Below are positions 24,569-33,461 of a DNA stretch of 64,000 bases, in pieces. The position numbers were made by a program, and so were the translations under genes. Below the pieces are notes generated by a model. That model was not told the DNA's origin. It searched no databases and saw nothing but the letters and a program-made list of their open reading frames with translations. The DNA comes from Marinomonas posidonica_A (GTDB lineage Bacteria; Pseudomonadota; Gammaproteobacteria; Pseudomonadales; Marinomonadaceae): the NCBI RefSeq assembly GCF_043643765.1, contig NZ_JBHZSP010000005.1, positions 1 to 64,000 of the forward strand, given 5' to 3'. Numbering within the stretch: the stretch's first letter is position 1; every line of letters begins with the position of its first letter.

Positions 24569-26104
24569 CTATTTTTCGGCCATTACACGATTACGGCCAG
24601 AATCTTTTGCCTGGTACAGTTGTTTATCCGCTCGTTCAAATAAGCTTTCTGGTGCCTCTTTGGCTTTGTGCTCGGCAATACCAATGGACACGGAAATAGA
24701 CACAGGCTCGCCTTGCATATTGAAAGGGGTCTTCTCGACGGTTTGGCGAATGAGCTCGGCTTTTTCAATGGCTTTATCCAAAGGTGTATTGGGAAACACG
24801 ATGACAAACTCTTCGCCACCATAGCGGAAAATTAGATCTTCTTTCTGTAAAACACTGCGGATTTGCTTGGGTACAATACTAAGGACTTTGTCACCCGCCA
24901 AATGCCCCCAAGTGTCGTTGACCTTTTTAAAGAAGTCGATATCGCATACCGCCAAACACAGTGGCTTTTTTGTTTTTTGCATGATTTGGCAAAGCGGTAA
25001 AATGGCATCTTGATAGGCCGTACGGTTAGGCAGCTCAGTCAACGAATCGGTCATGGCTTGTGCCAATTTCTCTTGCAGCATAGAACGCAGCGACGCAGAG
25101 TCCTTTTCCATACGAGTGACCTTGTTTTTTAGGCTGGTAATGGACTGATTAGCGTCTTTTTCTTGTTCCTGCATGCGCGAGCGATATTCGGACATGGTAC
25201 TGGAAATGCTTGATAGACGCTCATTGATTAACTGTTGCAAACTTTCTAAGTCATTAGCGCCTTGAACCGCTTGGCTGGTTTCTTCCACTTGCTTTTGCAA
25301 TTTGGTGTTAAAGCCTTCGCGACTCTCCGAGAGATTTTTTTGTGACTGATAACTGCTGGTGACAGACGCGTTAATGCTCGCCAGTTGTTTGTTCAATTCA
25401 CTGAGATATTTGGTCAGACTTTCTTGAGTTTTGCCGATGGCAATCATCACTAAAGCAATGACTTCATCAAGTAAAGTGGGTAATTGTTCGAGGTTGCTAT
25501 TGCCTGTTAACGCGCTTTTTAGCGTTGTCATTTCCCCATGATAGTGTTTTGGCAAGGACAAATTATCCACCAACCCCGCCAAAGTGTGACTGATCTGCAC
25601 CATAATGTCTTGATCGTTGGAGGGCGTTTGATTGGTGTCTTTGCTGCGGTTGAACAAGCGTTGAAATAGGGAATTCTTCTCAGACTGATGACTTGAATCC
25701 ACCTGGTTAAAGGTTTGTTGGCTTAATTCTAAAAATAATTTAAGCAGATGTGGCCATTCGTAAGGCAGTTGCCACTTACCACGAATTTCGTATTCTAGTT
25801 GCTTTTTTAGAGGGGCAGGAAGGGGACGGTTAGCATTTTTGTCTAGAACATCAATCAGACTTTGCAAACTAGATCGAACCAGCTTGGCCCTTTCTTCCTG
25901 TGCTTTATCACTACTGAGTAATAATGGCTCAGCTTGATTGAGCAATTTTTGTATTTCGTCCGCATCAACGCCTTGCGTAATGCTTTGCCTAAGTTGGCGG
26001 ACAACGGAATCAAGCTCAGGATAATTCCCTTCAGCGAGCATGCTAGTTCTAGAAACGGCCTTGCGTAGAACTTCGATCAATTTATCGCTTGATGACTCCG
26101 TCAT
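24569..26104 (-). CDS. Diguanylate cyclase with long coiled-coil N-terminus
   Basis: 511 residues. Residues 1-330 are soluble and helical, with long coiled-coil stretches (about 220-345) and no membrane segments. The C-terminal GGDEF domain (about 350-511) has the active-site signature RYGGEEF (about 425), so it should make cyclic di-GMP. The inhibitory I-site position reads QKED instead of RxxD, so product inhibition may be lost. A GGDEF gene beside dsbA also occurs in pseudomonads. The dsbA stop is 16 bases upstream, so it is probably read from the dsbA promoter. Confidence 0.92.
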   Translation of the reverse strand: MTESSSDKLIEVLRKAVSRTSMLAEGNYPELDSVVRQLRQSITQGVDADEIQKLLNQAEPLLLSSDKAQEERAKLVRSSLQSLIDVLDKNANRPLPAPLKKQLEYEIRGKWQLPYEWPHLLKLFLELSQQTFNQVDSSHQSEKNSLFQRLFNRSKDTNQTPSNDQDIMVQISHTLAGLVDNLSLPKHYHGEMTTLKSALTGNSNLEQLPTLLDEVIALVMIAIGKTQESLTKYLSELNKQLASINASVTSSYQSQKNLSESREGFNTKLQKQVEETSQAVQGANDLESLQQLINERLSSISSTMSEYRSRMQEQEKDANQSITSLKNKVTRMEKDSASLRSMLQEKLAQAMTDSLTELPNRTAYQDAILPLCQIMQKTKKPLCLAVCDIDFFKKVNDTWGHLAGDKVLSIVPKQIRSVLQKEDLIFRYGGEEFVIVFPNTPLDKAIEKAELIRQTVEKTPFNMQGEPVSISVSIGIAEHKAKEAPESLFERADKQLYQAKDSGRNRVMAEK

Positions 26105-26120
26105 ACCACCTCAACTCATA

Positions 26121-26741
26121 TTAATTCTGACGTTCTTTTTCGATTAGAAAATCGACCACTTTAAAAATGTTTTCATTACCATTGGCGGTTTGGGCAGACA
26201 CTAGGTACTTACCATTGACAATGATGCCTGGTACGCCGCGTGCGCCGTAAGCGCGAATTTTAGCATCGGCTTGACTCAAACGACTGTTCACTGAGAAGGA
26301 ATCGTATAACTTATGGAAGTCGTCTTCATTAACGCCATAATTTACAAAAAACTCCGCCAGCGCGTCCTCAGAGTTTAGACGACGATGTTCAACATGAATA
26401 GCATTAAACAAGTCGCCGCGAATTTTATCTTCCACGCCTAGGATATCTGCAATGTAAAAGGCTTTCGCATGGGCTAACCAACCACGGCCAAATACCGCCG
26501 GTTGATATTTAAAATCGACGTCGGCTGGTGCGTCTTTTTTCCAAGCTTGTACCAGTGGCTCTAAGGCGTAACAATGCGGGCAGCCGTACCAAAAAATTTC
26601 AGTGACTTCGATTTTGCTTGGGTCGCTGGTGCGAACTGGAGTCTTGATAGTGGTATAACCATTACCATCACTGTATTCCGCCGCCATCGCGGTTAGTGGC
26701 ATAAGTAGAGAAAAAATCACAGCTGTAAACAGCTTTTTCAT
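26121..26741 (-). CDS. dsbA: Thiol:disulfide interchange protein DsbA
   Basis: 206 residues with a signal peptide (MKKLFTAVIFSLLMPLTAMAA) and the thioredoxin-fold active site FWYGCPHCYALEP (CPHC, about 54-57). The cis-Pro segment RGVPGIIVNGKYLV follows. It oxidises periplasmic cysteines; its partner dsbB is at 0.7 kb. The ribosome site AGGAGCTTCCC (minus strand) precedes the start. It is divergent from engB; the cytochrome c4 gene found here in pseudomonads is absent. Confidence 0.96.
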   Translation of the reverse strand: MKKLFTAVIFSLLMPLTAMAAEYSDGNGYTTIKTPVRTSDPSKIEVTEIFWYGCPHCYALEPLVQAWKKDAPADVDFKYQPAVFGRGWLAHAKAFYIADILGVEDKIRGDLFNAIHVEHRRLNSEDALAEFFVNYGVNEDDFHKLYDSFSVNSRLSQADAKIRAYGARGVPGIIVNGKYLVSAQTANGNENIFKVVDFLIEKERQN

Positions 26742-26988
26742 GGGAAGCTCCTAATGATAAAAATGAAACTATAGTGACATCATGCACTTAAACATAAAAA
26801 ACTTCGATCCCGTTTATGGGAGAAGGTTCGGCATTTCCGGTAAGTTTACATAAAGTTTACATCAATAGGGACAATTGGGCAGTGCCAACGGCCTTTTAAA
26901 TGGCATCTTTAACGGATTGCTGGCATTATAGACACCCTAAAATGCATCTGCGAATGCCAATCTCAACAGACTGACGAATATCAAATTT

Positions 26989-27633
26989 ATGACACCTTAC
27001 GACTCCACGTTCCAATCGGCTTATTTCATTAAAAGTGCGGAAAAACTCTCTCAATGCCCACTTGATCAGGGGGTTGAAGTCGCCTTTGCGGGACGCTCCA
27101 ATGCGGGTAAATCCACCGCATTGAATACCTTAACGAACCAAAAGAAATTGGCTCGTACCTCAAAAACGCCGGGTCGTACTCAGTTGATCAACTGCTTTGG
27201 TTTAAATCTAGATGATCGTCGCTTGATTGACTTGCCGGGTTACGGCTTTGCGAAAGTGCCTATCGAGATGAAAAAGGTTTGGCAAGCACACATGCAAGAT
27301 TACCTAATGAACCGTCGTTCCTTAGCTGGCGTGGTGTTGGTCATGGACATTCGTCACCCACTTAAAGAATTCGATGAAATGATGTTGGATTGGGCGAAAG
27401 CCAATGGCATGAAAGTGCATGTATTATTGACCAAGTCAGACAAACTAAAGCGTGGGCCAGCGAAGTCGACTATGTTGTCTATTCAGCGCGAGCTAAAACA
27501 GCAAAATATCGATGGCACGGTACAAACCTTTTCTGCCCTGAATGGCGACGGAGTAGATGACCTTCGTATCAAGTTGGCAGAATGGCTTGTATTAGACAAC
27601 CAAGACGAAATTCCTGTATCACCAAACGCATAA
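26989..27633 (+). CDS. engB: Ribosome biogenesis GTP-binding protein YihA/YsxC
   Basis: 214 residues. G1 AGRSNAGKST (about 34), G3 DLPGYGFAKV (about 84) and G4 TKSD (about 151) identify the EngB family, which acts in late 50S assembly. The start MTPYDSTF at 26989 has no strong ribosome site. Monocistronic; a hairpin with a T-rich tail follows. Confidence 0.95.
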   Translation: MTPYDSTFQSAYFIKSAEKLSQCPLDQGVEVAFAGRSNAGKSTALNTLTNQKKLARTSKTPGRTQLINCFGLNLDDRRLIDLPGYGFAKVPIEMKKVWQAHMQDYLMNRRSLAGVVLVMDIRHPLKEFDEMMLDWAKANGMKVHVLLTKSDKLKRGPAKSTMLSIQRELKQQNIDGTVQTFSALNGDGVDDLRIKLAEWLVLDNQDEIPVSPNA

Positions 27634-27644
27634 TCGATACATAG

Positions 27645-27705
27645 AGAGACCGCAATCCAATGCTCTGGGTATCGATTGCGGTGGCCGTTTCTCTTTCTTT
27701 TTCTA
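27645..27705 (+). terminator. Probable terminator of engB
   Basis: CCGCAATC (27650-27657) and GATTGCGG (27674-27681) pair, with flanking GAGA/TCTC able to extend the stem, followed by a T-rich stretch. The rest of the engB-dctM gap (to 27919) shows nothing I can support. Confidence 0.5.
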
Positions 27706-27919
27706 GACTAATTCTCCTTCTATTAGATAAGATGCCTTGTCGTTAACCTTGTTAAAGCAGATGGGACATCGAACTTTGACGTCGACATCCTTCTGAGAGC
27801 TTTTGTCGACGCCATTAAAGCATTTAGTCAATTCCAACAGTGTGATTCACCTTAACCTCTATAGAACCTAAGCATTTAACCTCAATTTTGCAGCTGCATT
27901 AAAAAGTTTATTGTTAAAT

Positions 27920-29221
27920 TTATGACAGCCCAAAAAGTTGAGGCAAAAATAATGTGATGACGGGAATGTAAGTGATAACGACAAGTAAGCTAAATAAAAC
28001 AAAGTAAAAAGGAACGAGGGCGACGATGACTTTTTCGACTTTGACTTTAGCAACCGTAGCACCAACGAATAGGCCTGTCCCTACTGGTGGTGTAATGGTT
28101 CCGATGGCTAGATTAAAGACCATAACGATACCAAAGTGGACAGGGTCATAACCAACTTTCATGGCAATCGGTAATAAGATTGGTGTGAAGATCAAGATGG
28201 CTGGTCCAATGTCCATAAAGCAGCCAATTATCAGGAGCAAAAGATTAATAATTAACATGACCATAATGGGGTCATTGGAAATACCCAAAATCAAAGCGGA
28301 TATTGCAGAAGGGATACCAGTAAATGCCATCGCGAAGGACAAGGTAGCCGATGCCGCCAACAGCAACATGATGGTGCCGGTAATATGCGAAGTTTCGATT
28401 AGGAACTTAGGTAAGGCACGAAGCGGCATGGTCTTGTGGATAAAAAACGCTAAGATCATAGTATAAATCACTGCAATACCAGAGGCTTCGACAGGGGTGA
28501 CGATCCCCATTACTATGCCACCAATAATAAAGACGATTAAGAACAAGCTAGGAATGGCATCTAGTGTGATTTTAATCGCAGCTTTAAAAGGTACTCGATC
28601 AGACAAAGGGTATTGGCGTTTTTGGGCAATAACAACGGTGACTAGCACCAAACCCAACGCCCAGACTATACCCGCTACAGCACCACCCAAGAACAAGGCA
28701 GCGACAGAGGTTCCTCCTGAAATTAATGAATAAATGATAAAAGCCGTCGTGGGCGGAACCAGCATACCTGTTGGTGCTGATGCGATATTTACCGCTGCAG
28801 CAAATGATCGATCATAACCTTCTTTGGCTTGAATCGGCACCATCACGCTACCAATGGAGGTTGAAGCGGCAATGGCGGATCCAGAAATGCAGCCAAACAA
28901 TACGTTGCCGGCGATGTTGGTTTGCGCTAAAGAGCCCGGAATACGTCCAGTTAGTAATTTGGCAAAATTCACCAAACGAATGGCAATACCGCCGGAGTTC
29001 ATAATCACGCCAGAAAGAATAAAAAACGGTACGGCTAGAAGAGAGAAACTGTCTAAGCTGGCGATCATTTTTTGTGCGGAAGTAAAGAGAGCCATATCCA
29101 CAGGCACCATCATGGTTACGGCGGCCAATGATGAAGCGACCAGGGCTATCGCCAGAGGCAAGCCTAACAGCGACAGAATCGAAAAGGTAATAATGAGTAC
29201 AAGGCTTGCTTCACCTGCCAT
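27920..29221 (-). CDS. TRAP transporter large permease (DctM type)
   Basis: 433 residues, about 12 membrane helices, with the family segments SLLAVPFFILSGVIM, SGSAIAASTSIGSVMVP and TITPPVGTGLFVGA. It is the sodium-driven transport subunit of a TRAP system. It lies last in GH105-dctP-dctQ-dctM, starting 2 bases after the dctQ stop. Context suggests that the substrate is an unsaturated rhamnogalacturonan disaccharide or related uronate; this is inference from the adjacent hydrolase. Confidence 0.93.
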   Translation of the reverse strand: MAGEASLVLIITFSILSLLGLPLAIALVASSLAAVTMMVPVDMALFTSAQKMIASLDSFSLLAVPFFILSGVIMNSGGIAIRLVNFAKLLTGRIPGSLAQTNIAGNVLFGCISGSAIAASTSIGSVMVPIQAKEGYDRSFAAAVNIASAPTGMLVPPTTAFIIYSLISGGTSVAALFLGGAVAGIVWALGLVLVTVVIAQKRQYPLSDRVPFKAAIKITLDAIPSLFLIVFIIGGIVMGIVTPVEASGIAVIYTMILAFFIHKTMPLRALPKFLIETSHITGTIMLLLAASATLSFAMAFTGIPSAISALILGISNDPIMVMLIINLLLLIIGCFMDIGPAILIFTPILLPIAMKVGYDPVHFGIVMVFNLAIGTITPPVGTGLFVGATVAKVKVEKVIVALVPFYFVLFSLLVVITYIPVITLFLPQLFGLS

Positions 29222-29223
29222 GT

Positions 29224-29745
29224 TTATTCTCCTACGTTTGGTGATTGATCGATATCCAAATTTTGCTGGTTATTAGCAGGCACTTTAAAGACATCAATCA
29301 AATTCAAAAGGGCATACAGGATCAACAACCCTCCACAGACAGGCAGAGCGATATAAAAACTCGACATTGGAATTTGCAGAACGGCGGTGAGTTGTTTAGA
29401 GGCAATTTGTATACTGTGTAAACCACCTAGAATCAGGACATAGATACTGAAAATAATGAAACTGATAGGCACTAAAAGCTTAAGGAATTTGCGGAACCTA
29501 CCGCGCGAAAGATCGCGCAGTAGGTCAATGGCCATGTGAGAGCCACGGCCAGCTGAATAAGCTGCTCCTAACAGGGACAGCCAAACCAGCCCTAAACGCA
29601 ACAGTTCTTCGGTATAAGTCGAAGGATCGTTAAATACATAGCGGCTGATCACCTGCCAGCTGAGTATTACAACCATGCTGAAGAGTAAGAGTGAGCAAGC
29701 TGTCCCTAGAAAGATGTCTAGAAAACGTCTTATTTTTGGCATCAT
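29224..29745 (-). CDS. TRAP transporter small permease (DctQ type)
   Basis: 173 residues, four membrane helices. Family signature: YTEELLRLGLVWLSLLGAAYSAGRGSHMAIDLL (about 39-71), including the conserved E and G-H of DctQ proteins. The ATG overlaps the dctP stop by 4 bases (ATGA), a sign of tight coupling. Confidence 0.93.
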   Translation of the reverse strand: MMPKIRRFLDIFLGTACSLLLFSMVVILSWQVISRYVFNDPSTYTEELLRLGLVWLSLLGAAYSAGRGSHMAIDLLRDLSRGRFRKFLKLLVPISFIIFSIYVLILGGLHSIQIASKQLTAVLQIPMSSFYIALPVCGGLLILYALLNLIDVFKVPANNQQNLDIDQSPNVGE

Positions 29746-30728
29746 TTTGACTCCGCTTGCTGGCGAATGGCCTGATACACCTTATATTTTTCTGGGTCCG
29801 ATTTTAACTCGTCATACATCGGCTGAACCGCTGCTTGGAACTCGCTGACATCTGGATAATAGAAGGTGACGCCAAATTCTTTCTCACTCATGGTTTTTGC
29901 GTTATTAACCGCTTGAGTCCAGGCTTTCTTTTGGAACTCCGTTGATTCCTTTGCGGCATCTATAACCGCTTTGCGTTGATTTGGGCTTAAACGATCCATG
30001 GTCGCCTTCGAGATTAATACAATATCAGGCACACGAGAATGCACATCGTAAGAGTAATGTTTCGCGACTTCGGCGTGACGAGCAATGGTTAAGGCAAACT
30101 CATTGTTTTCCGCACCATCTAATACGCCTTGCTGAATAGACGAATACACATCTGCTTGTCCCATTGCAATCGGAGAACCACCGAGCATTTTGACCATCTT
30201 AATAGAGGTTGGGCTTTGCATAACGCGGATTTTGAGGCCCTTTAGATCACTCACATTTCGGATAACCTTTTCTGAGGTATAGAAGCTACGAGCGCCGCTG
30301 TCGTAATATGTTAGACCTAAAATACCTTCGTTTTTGGAAGATTCATAAATCGGTGTAGTGATGTTAGGGTTATCCATGACATTATAAAAATGTTCTTGGC
30401 TATCAAACAAATAAGGCATCGAGAAAACGCCGTAAACAGGCGCAAAGCTTTCCATCAGCCCACCACTGACCTTAGTCATATCTAACAACCCTGCTTGAAG
30501 CAGCTCGACCATTTCCCGTTCACCGCCTAATTGGCTATCAGGAAAGAAGGTGACGGTAACATCGCCTTTGGTTTTTTGCTCGACTAATTCAGCGAATTTT
30601 TTCATTGCTTGAACGGTTGGCGTTGCATTACTGGCGTAGCCAAATCGTAAGTTTTCTGCATAAGCTGATGCGGATGATAACCCTAAGCTGATTAGGGTAA
30701 GAGCGGTGGTAAATAGTTTCGTTTTCAT
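29742..30728 (-). CDS. TRAP transporter solute-binding protein (DctP type)
   Basis: 328 residues with a cleavable signal (MKTKLFTTALTLISLGLSSASAYA). The mature part has the DctP pattern: FFPDSQLGGEREMVELLQAGLLDMT and the Arg-bearing LKGLKIRVMQSPTS, where the Arg binds the ligand carboxylate. This fits an acidic sugar ligand. It is encoded just after the GH105 hydrolase gene. Confidence 0.93.
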   Translation of the reverse strand: MKTKLFTTALTLISLGLSSASAYAENLRFGYASNATPTVQAMKKFAELVEQKTKGDVTVTFFPDSQLGGEREMVELLQAGLLDMTKVSGGLMESFAPVYGVFSMPYLFDSQEHFYNVMDNPNITTPIYESSKNEGILGLTYYDSGARSFYTSEKVIRNVSDLKGLKIRVMQSPTSIKMVKMLGGSPIAMGQADVYSSIQQGVLDGAENNEFALTIARHAEVAKHYSYDVHSRVPDIVLISKATMDRLSPNQRKAVIDAAKESTEFQKKAWTQAVNNAKTMSEKEFGVTFYYPDVSEFQAAVQPMYDELKSDPEKYKVYQAIRQQAESK

Positions 30729-30793
30729 TTTCTTATCCTTTTTATGTTTATTGTTGTCTTAAGAAATTGATGGCTAGAGTGGTTATAAACTAG

Positions 30794-31912
30794 CTAGATA
30801 TAGCGACGTAAATATTCGCTGAGACACAAAATCGCCATCGCTTGCCCATACGGCATAGAGGTGATTTTTATGTTTTTGTAATACGCTAAATCGTCGCCCA
30901 TAGCGGTACCAAACGAGGTGTTTTGCAGCTCACCTTGCTCGTCGATGTTGTTACAGACTGCTTTGATGGCTTTTTCTGCAACAGGTAAATAGTCTTTAGA
31001 AAGGTAGCGTTTACGCACAGCTTTTAGTATGCCGTAAGCAAATCCTGCCGATGCTGAAGCTTCTAAATAAGTGCTGCTATCGTTCAGCAGGGTGTGCCAA
31101 AGGCCATCACTATGTTGTAGCTCGCTTAGGGCTTTTACTTGACGTTCTAAGGTTGAGAGTAAGAAACGGCGAATTGGATCGTTCTCAGCCAAATCTAATA
31201 ATTCGATGAATTCTGGAATGACGATAGTGATCCAGCTATTACCGCGAGCCCACAAGGCTTCGGCAAAGTTGTGGTTACCTTCGAAGGTCCAACCGTGAAA
31301 CCACAGGCCGCTTTTGCTATCCATCAGGTATTGGATGTGAGTCAGAAACTGGTATTTTGCTTCTTCTACATAATCAGGTTTATTGAGCAATTTACCGATT
31401 TTAGCGAGCGGTAAAACACTCATCATTAAGGTGTCGTCCCACATTTGATTGTGGTTCACGCTGTTGTAAACGATATGTTGTAAACCGCCTTCTTGAACGC
31501 GCGGCATGTCGTACATCACCCATTCCGCCCATTCTTCCAGATAAGGAAGCCAAGACTCTTTTGGTGTGCGTTCATACAAACAAGCCAGTGTTAAAAAGGG
31601 GGCAACCGTGTTGATGTTTTTGGTTGGTGTGCCTTCACGTAAGCGTTGCTCAAACCAGTCGAGAATAATGTCTAAAGTGTCAGGGTTGTTAGTGACTTGC
31701 CAATATTTGAATAAACCGTATAAGCCAATGCCATGGGTCCATTCCCAGCCGCTCCAGCCTTTGGTATCGATGACTCGGCCGTCTTCAAGGCGCAATAAAA
31801 AGTCGCCAGAGGTGTCTTTAATACTGATGAGATTTTGAGTTAAAAGGTCGATGGTTTCGGTGATTTGATCACGTGAAACAATATGCTTCTTTTCTCTTAG
31901 TAATTCATGCAT
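30794..31912 (-). CDS. Unsaturated rhamnogalacturonyl hydrolase (GH105)
   Basis: 372 residues, (alpha/alpha)6-barrel GH105/GH88-type enzyme. NHNQMWDDTLMMSVLPLAKIG (about 150-170) carries the catalytic Asp pair, and WSGWEWTHGIGLYGLFKYW and WARGNSWITIVIPEF are substrate-site segments. No signal peptide, so it works in the cytoplasm, cleaving the unsaturated galacturonyl residue from rhamnose in rhamnogalacturonan lyase products. It heads the operon with the TRAP genes and supplies rhamnose to the neighbouring rha genes. The family is called YteR/RhiN in other bacteria. Confidence 0.9.
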   Translation of the reverse strand: MHELLREKKHIVSRDQITETIDLLTQNLISIKDTSGDFLLRLEDGRVIDTKGWSGWEWTHGIGLYGLFKYWQVTNNPDTLDIILDWFEQRLREGTPTKNINTVAPFLTLACLYERTPKESWLPYLEEWAEWVMYDMPRVQEGGLQHIVYNSVNHNQMWDDTLMMSVLPLAKIGKLLNKPDYVEEAKYQFLTHIQYLMDSKSGLWFHGWTFEGNHNFAEALWARGNSWITIVIPEFIELLDLAENDPIRRFLLSTLERQVKALSELQHSDGLWHTLLNDSSTYLEASASAGFAYGILKAVRKRYLSKDYLPVAEKAIKAVCNNIDEQGELQNTSFGTAMGDDLAYYKNIKITSMPYGQAMAILCLSEYLRRYI

Positions 31913-32036
31913 TTTTCATCCCTTTATTATTTTAATGATTGATTAATGCGGATTTTAATTTCGAAACAAGGAGTTAAAAAATATATGAAAGTAAATTTTT
32001 TTAACAAAACATTGTTTCTCAAATTAATTTTGCCAA

Positions 32037-32069
32037 AAAAATATAGTCTCTATGCAAGACTATATTTTT
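32037..32069 (-). terminator. Terminator of rhaI-rhaD operon
   Basis: AAAAATATAGTCT and AGACTATATTTTT form a 13-base perfect stem with a 7-base loop, with T bases on both strands. It sits 66 bases past the rhaI stop. The remaining AT-rich bases to 31913 must hold the GH105-TRAP promoter. Confidence 0.85.
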
Positions 32070-32134
32070 AACAATGACTTTTTCCGTTTGCTCTCTTGAT
32101 TACACTGTTTGTCACCTACTGCTTATGTTTCTGC

Positions 32135-33427
32135 CTACACAATACCAGACCCCGTTTTGTTCGGATCGGCTGGGCGAGCCTTGGCGACGTCAGCACGATA
32201 ACCACTTGCTCGATAACAGCTAACCGGATCGATAGCGCCGCCAGCTTGTAAACGCGCCATTTGTAGAATAGGTTCGACATCTAAATTGTAAGCTTGCTTC
32301 AAGCTGGCTTGTGCCATCATGGGATCATTATCTTCTTGATACTGAGACAAGGCTTGGCGGTCGACAAGTAAGCTTTTCACAAAAGCGCGTTGTACTTCCG
32401 CGGCGCTGTACATCAAACTTTCGATAGGGTCGGTCACGTTGTGCGATTGATCTAACATGTAGAATGGACTGTAAGACGGGTCTTGCGCACGAATGTCGGT
32501 CAATTCGTTGAAGATGAGGAACAATTGGTACGGATTAATCGATCCGCTATCCAAATCATCATCGCCGTATTTACTGTCGTTAAAGTGGAAGCCACCTAAC
32601 TTACCAAATTGTGCTAGCCGACTGACGATCATTTCGATATTGACGTTGGGTGCATGGTGACCCAAATCCACCAGAGACAAACAACGCTCGCCGGTTTCTT
32701 TTGCGGCAAGGTAGCTGCTACCCCAATCTTGAATTACGGTTGAGTAGAAGGCTGGCTCAAAGATCTTGTGTTCCAACAGCATGTTCCAGTCATCTGGCAG
32801 GCTGTTGTAGACCTCTTTGATACTTTCTAAATAATGCGTGAAGCTGTTTTTAAAATGTTGTTGGCCGGGGAAATTAGAGCCATCGCCCACCCAAACCGTC
32901 AGTGCTTTAGAACCGAGCTTTTGGCCTAATTCCACCACGTCGATATTATGCGCAATGGCTTGTTCGCGCACGGTTTTGTTGGTGTGCGTCAAACTACCGA
33001 ATTTATACGACTCATCCTGACCAATTTGATCTTGGAAAGTGTTGGAGTTCATGGCATCGAAATGCAATCCGTATTGTTCGGCGTACTGGCGTAGTTCCTG
33101 TGGATCTTTTGGTCTGTCCCATGGAATATGTAGGGAAACCGCAGGAGTGGCTTGTGATAGTAGTTGAATAACCGAGCAGTCGTCGAGTTTTTCGAAGATA
33201 TTACGCGGCTCGCCTTTGCCTGGAAAGCGAGCGAAACGTGTTCCGCCTGTACCGACGCCCCAAGAAGGAACCGCGACGGTGAACTGTTTAGCTTGTTGTA
33301 AAATAGTATCGATTTTAACACCGGAACGATCCAATTTTTCCGCCAGCGCATTGTAATCACTGGTGACCGCGGCTTCTTGCTTGGCGTTGTGTTCTTGCAG
33401 CAAGTTTTGATCAATTAATTGTTTCAT
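32135..33427 (-). CDS. rhaI: L-rhamnose isomerase, RhaI type
   Basis: 430 residues of the TIM-barrel isomerase type found in pseudomonads and rhizobia, distinct from E. coli RhaA. Signature segments: SWGVGTGGTRFARFPG (about 54), LLEHKIFEPAFYST, LVDLGHHAPNVNIE (metal ligands) and GGFHFNDSKYGDDDLDSGSI. It converts L-rhamnose to L-rhamnulose. It is second in the rhaD-rhaI operon, with a 34-base gap. Confidence 0.95.
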   Translation of the reverse strand: MKQLIDQNLLQEHNAKQEAAVTSDYNALAEKLDRSGVKIDTILQQAKQFTVAVPSWGVGTGGTRFARFPGKGEPRNIFEKLDDCSVIQLLSQATPAVSLHIPWDRPKDPQELRQYAEQYGLHFDAMNSNTFQDQIGQDESYKFGSLTHTNKTVREQAIAHNIDVVELGQKLGSKALTVWVGDGSNFPGQQHFKNSFTHYLESIKEVYNSLPDDWNMLLEHKIFEPAFYSTVIQDWGSSYLAAKETGERCLSLVDLGHHAPNVNIEMIVSRLAQFGKLGGFHFNDSKYGDDDLDSGSINPYQLFLIFNELTDIRAQDPSYSPFYMLDQSHNVTDPIESLMYSAAEVQRAFVKSLLVDRQALSQYQEDNDPMMAQASLKQAYNLDVEPILQMARLQAGGAIDPVSCYRASGYRADVAKARPADPNKTGSGIV

Positions 33428-33461
33428 GGTGATTCCTTTTATTGTTCTTTTTGTCTAAGCT

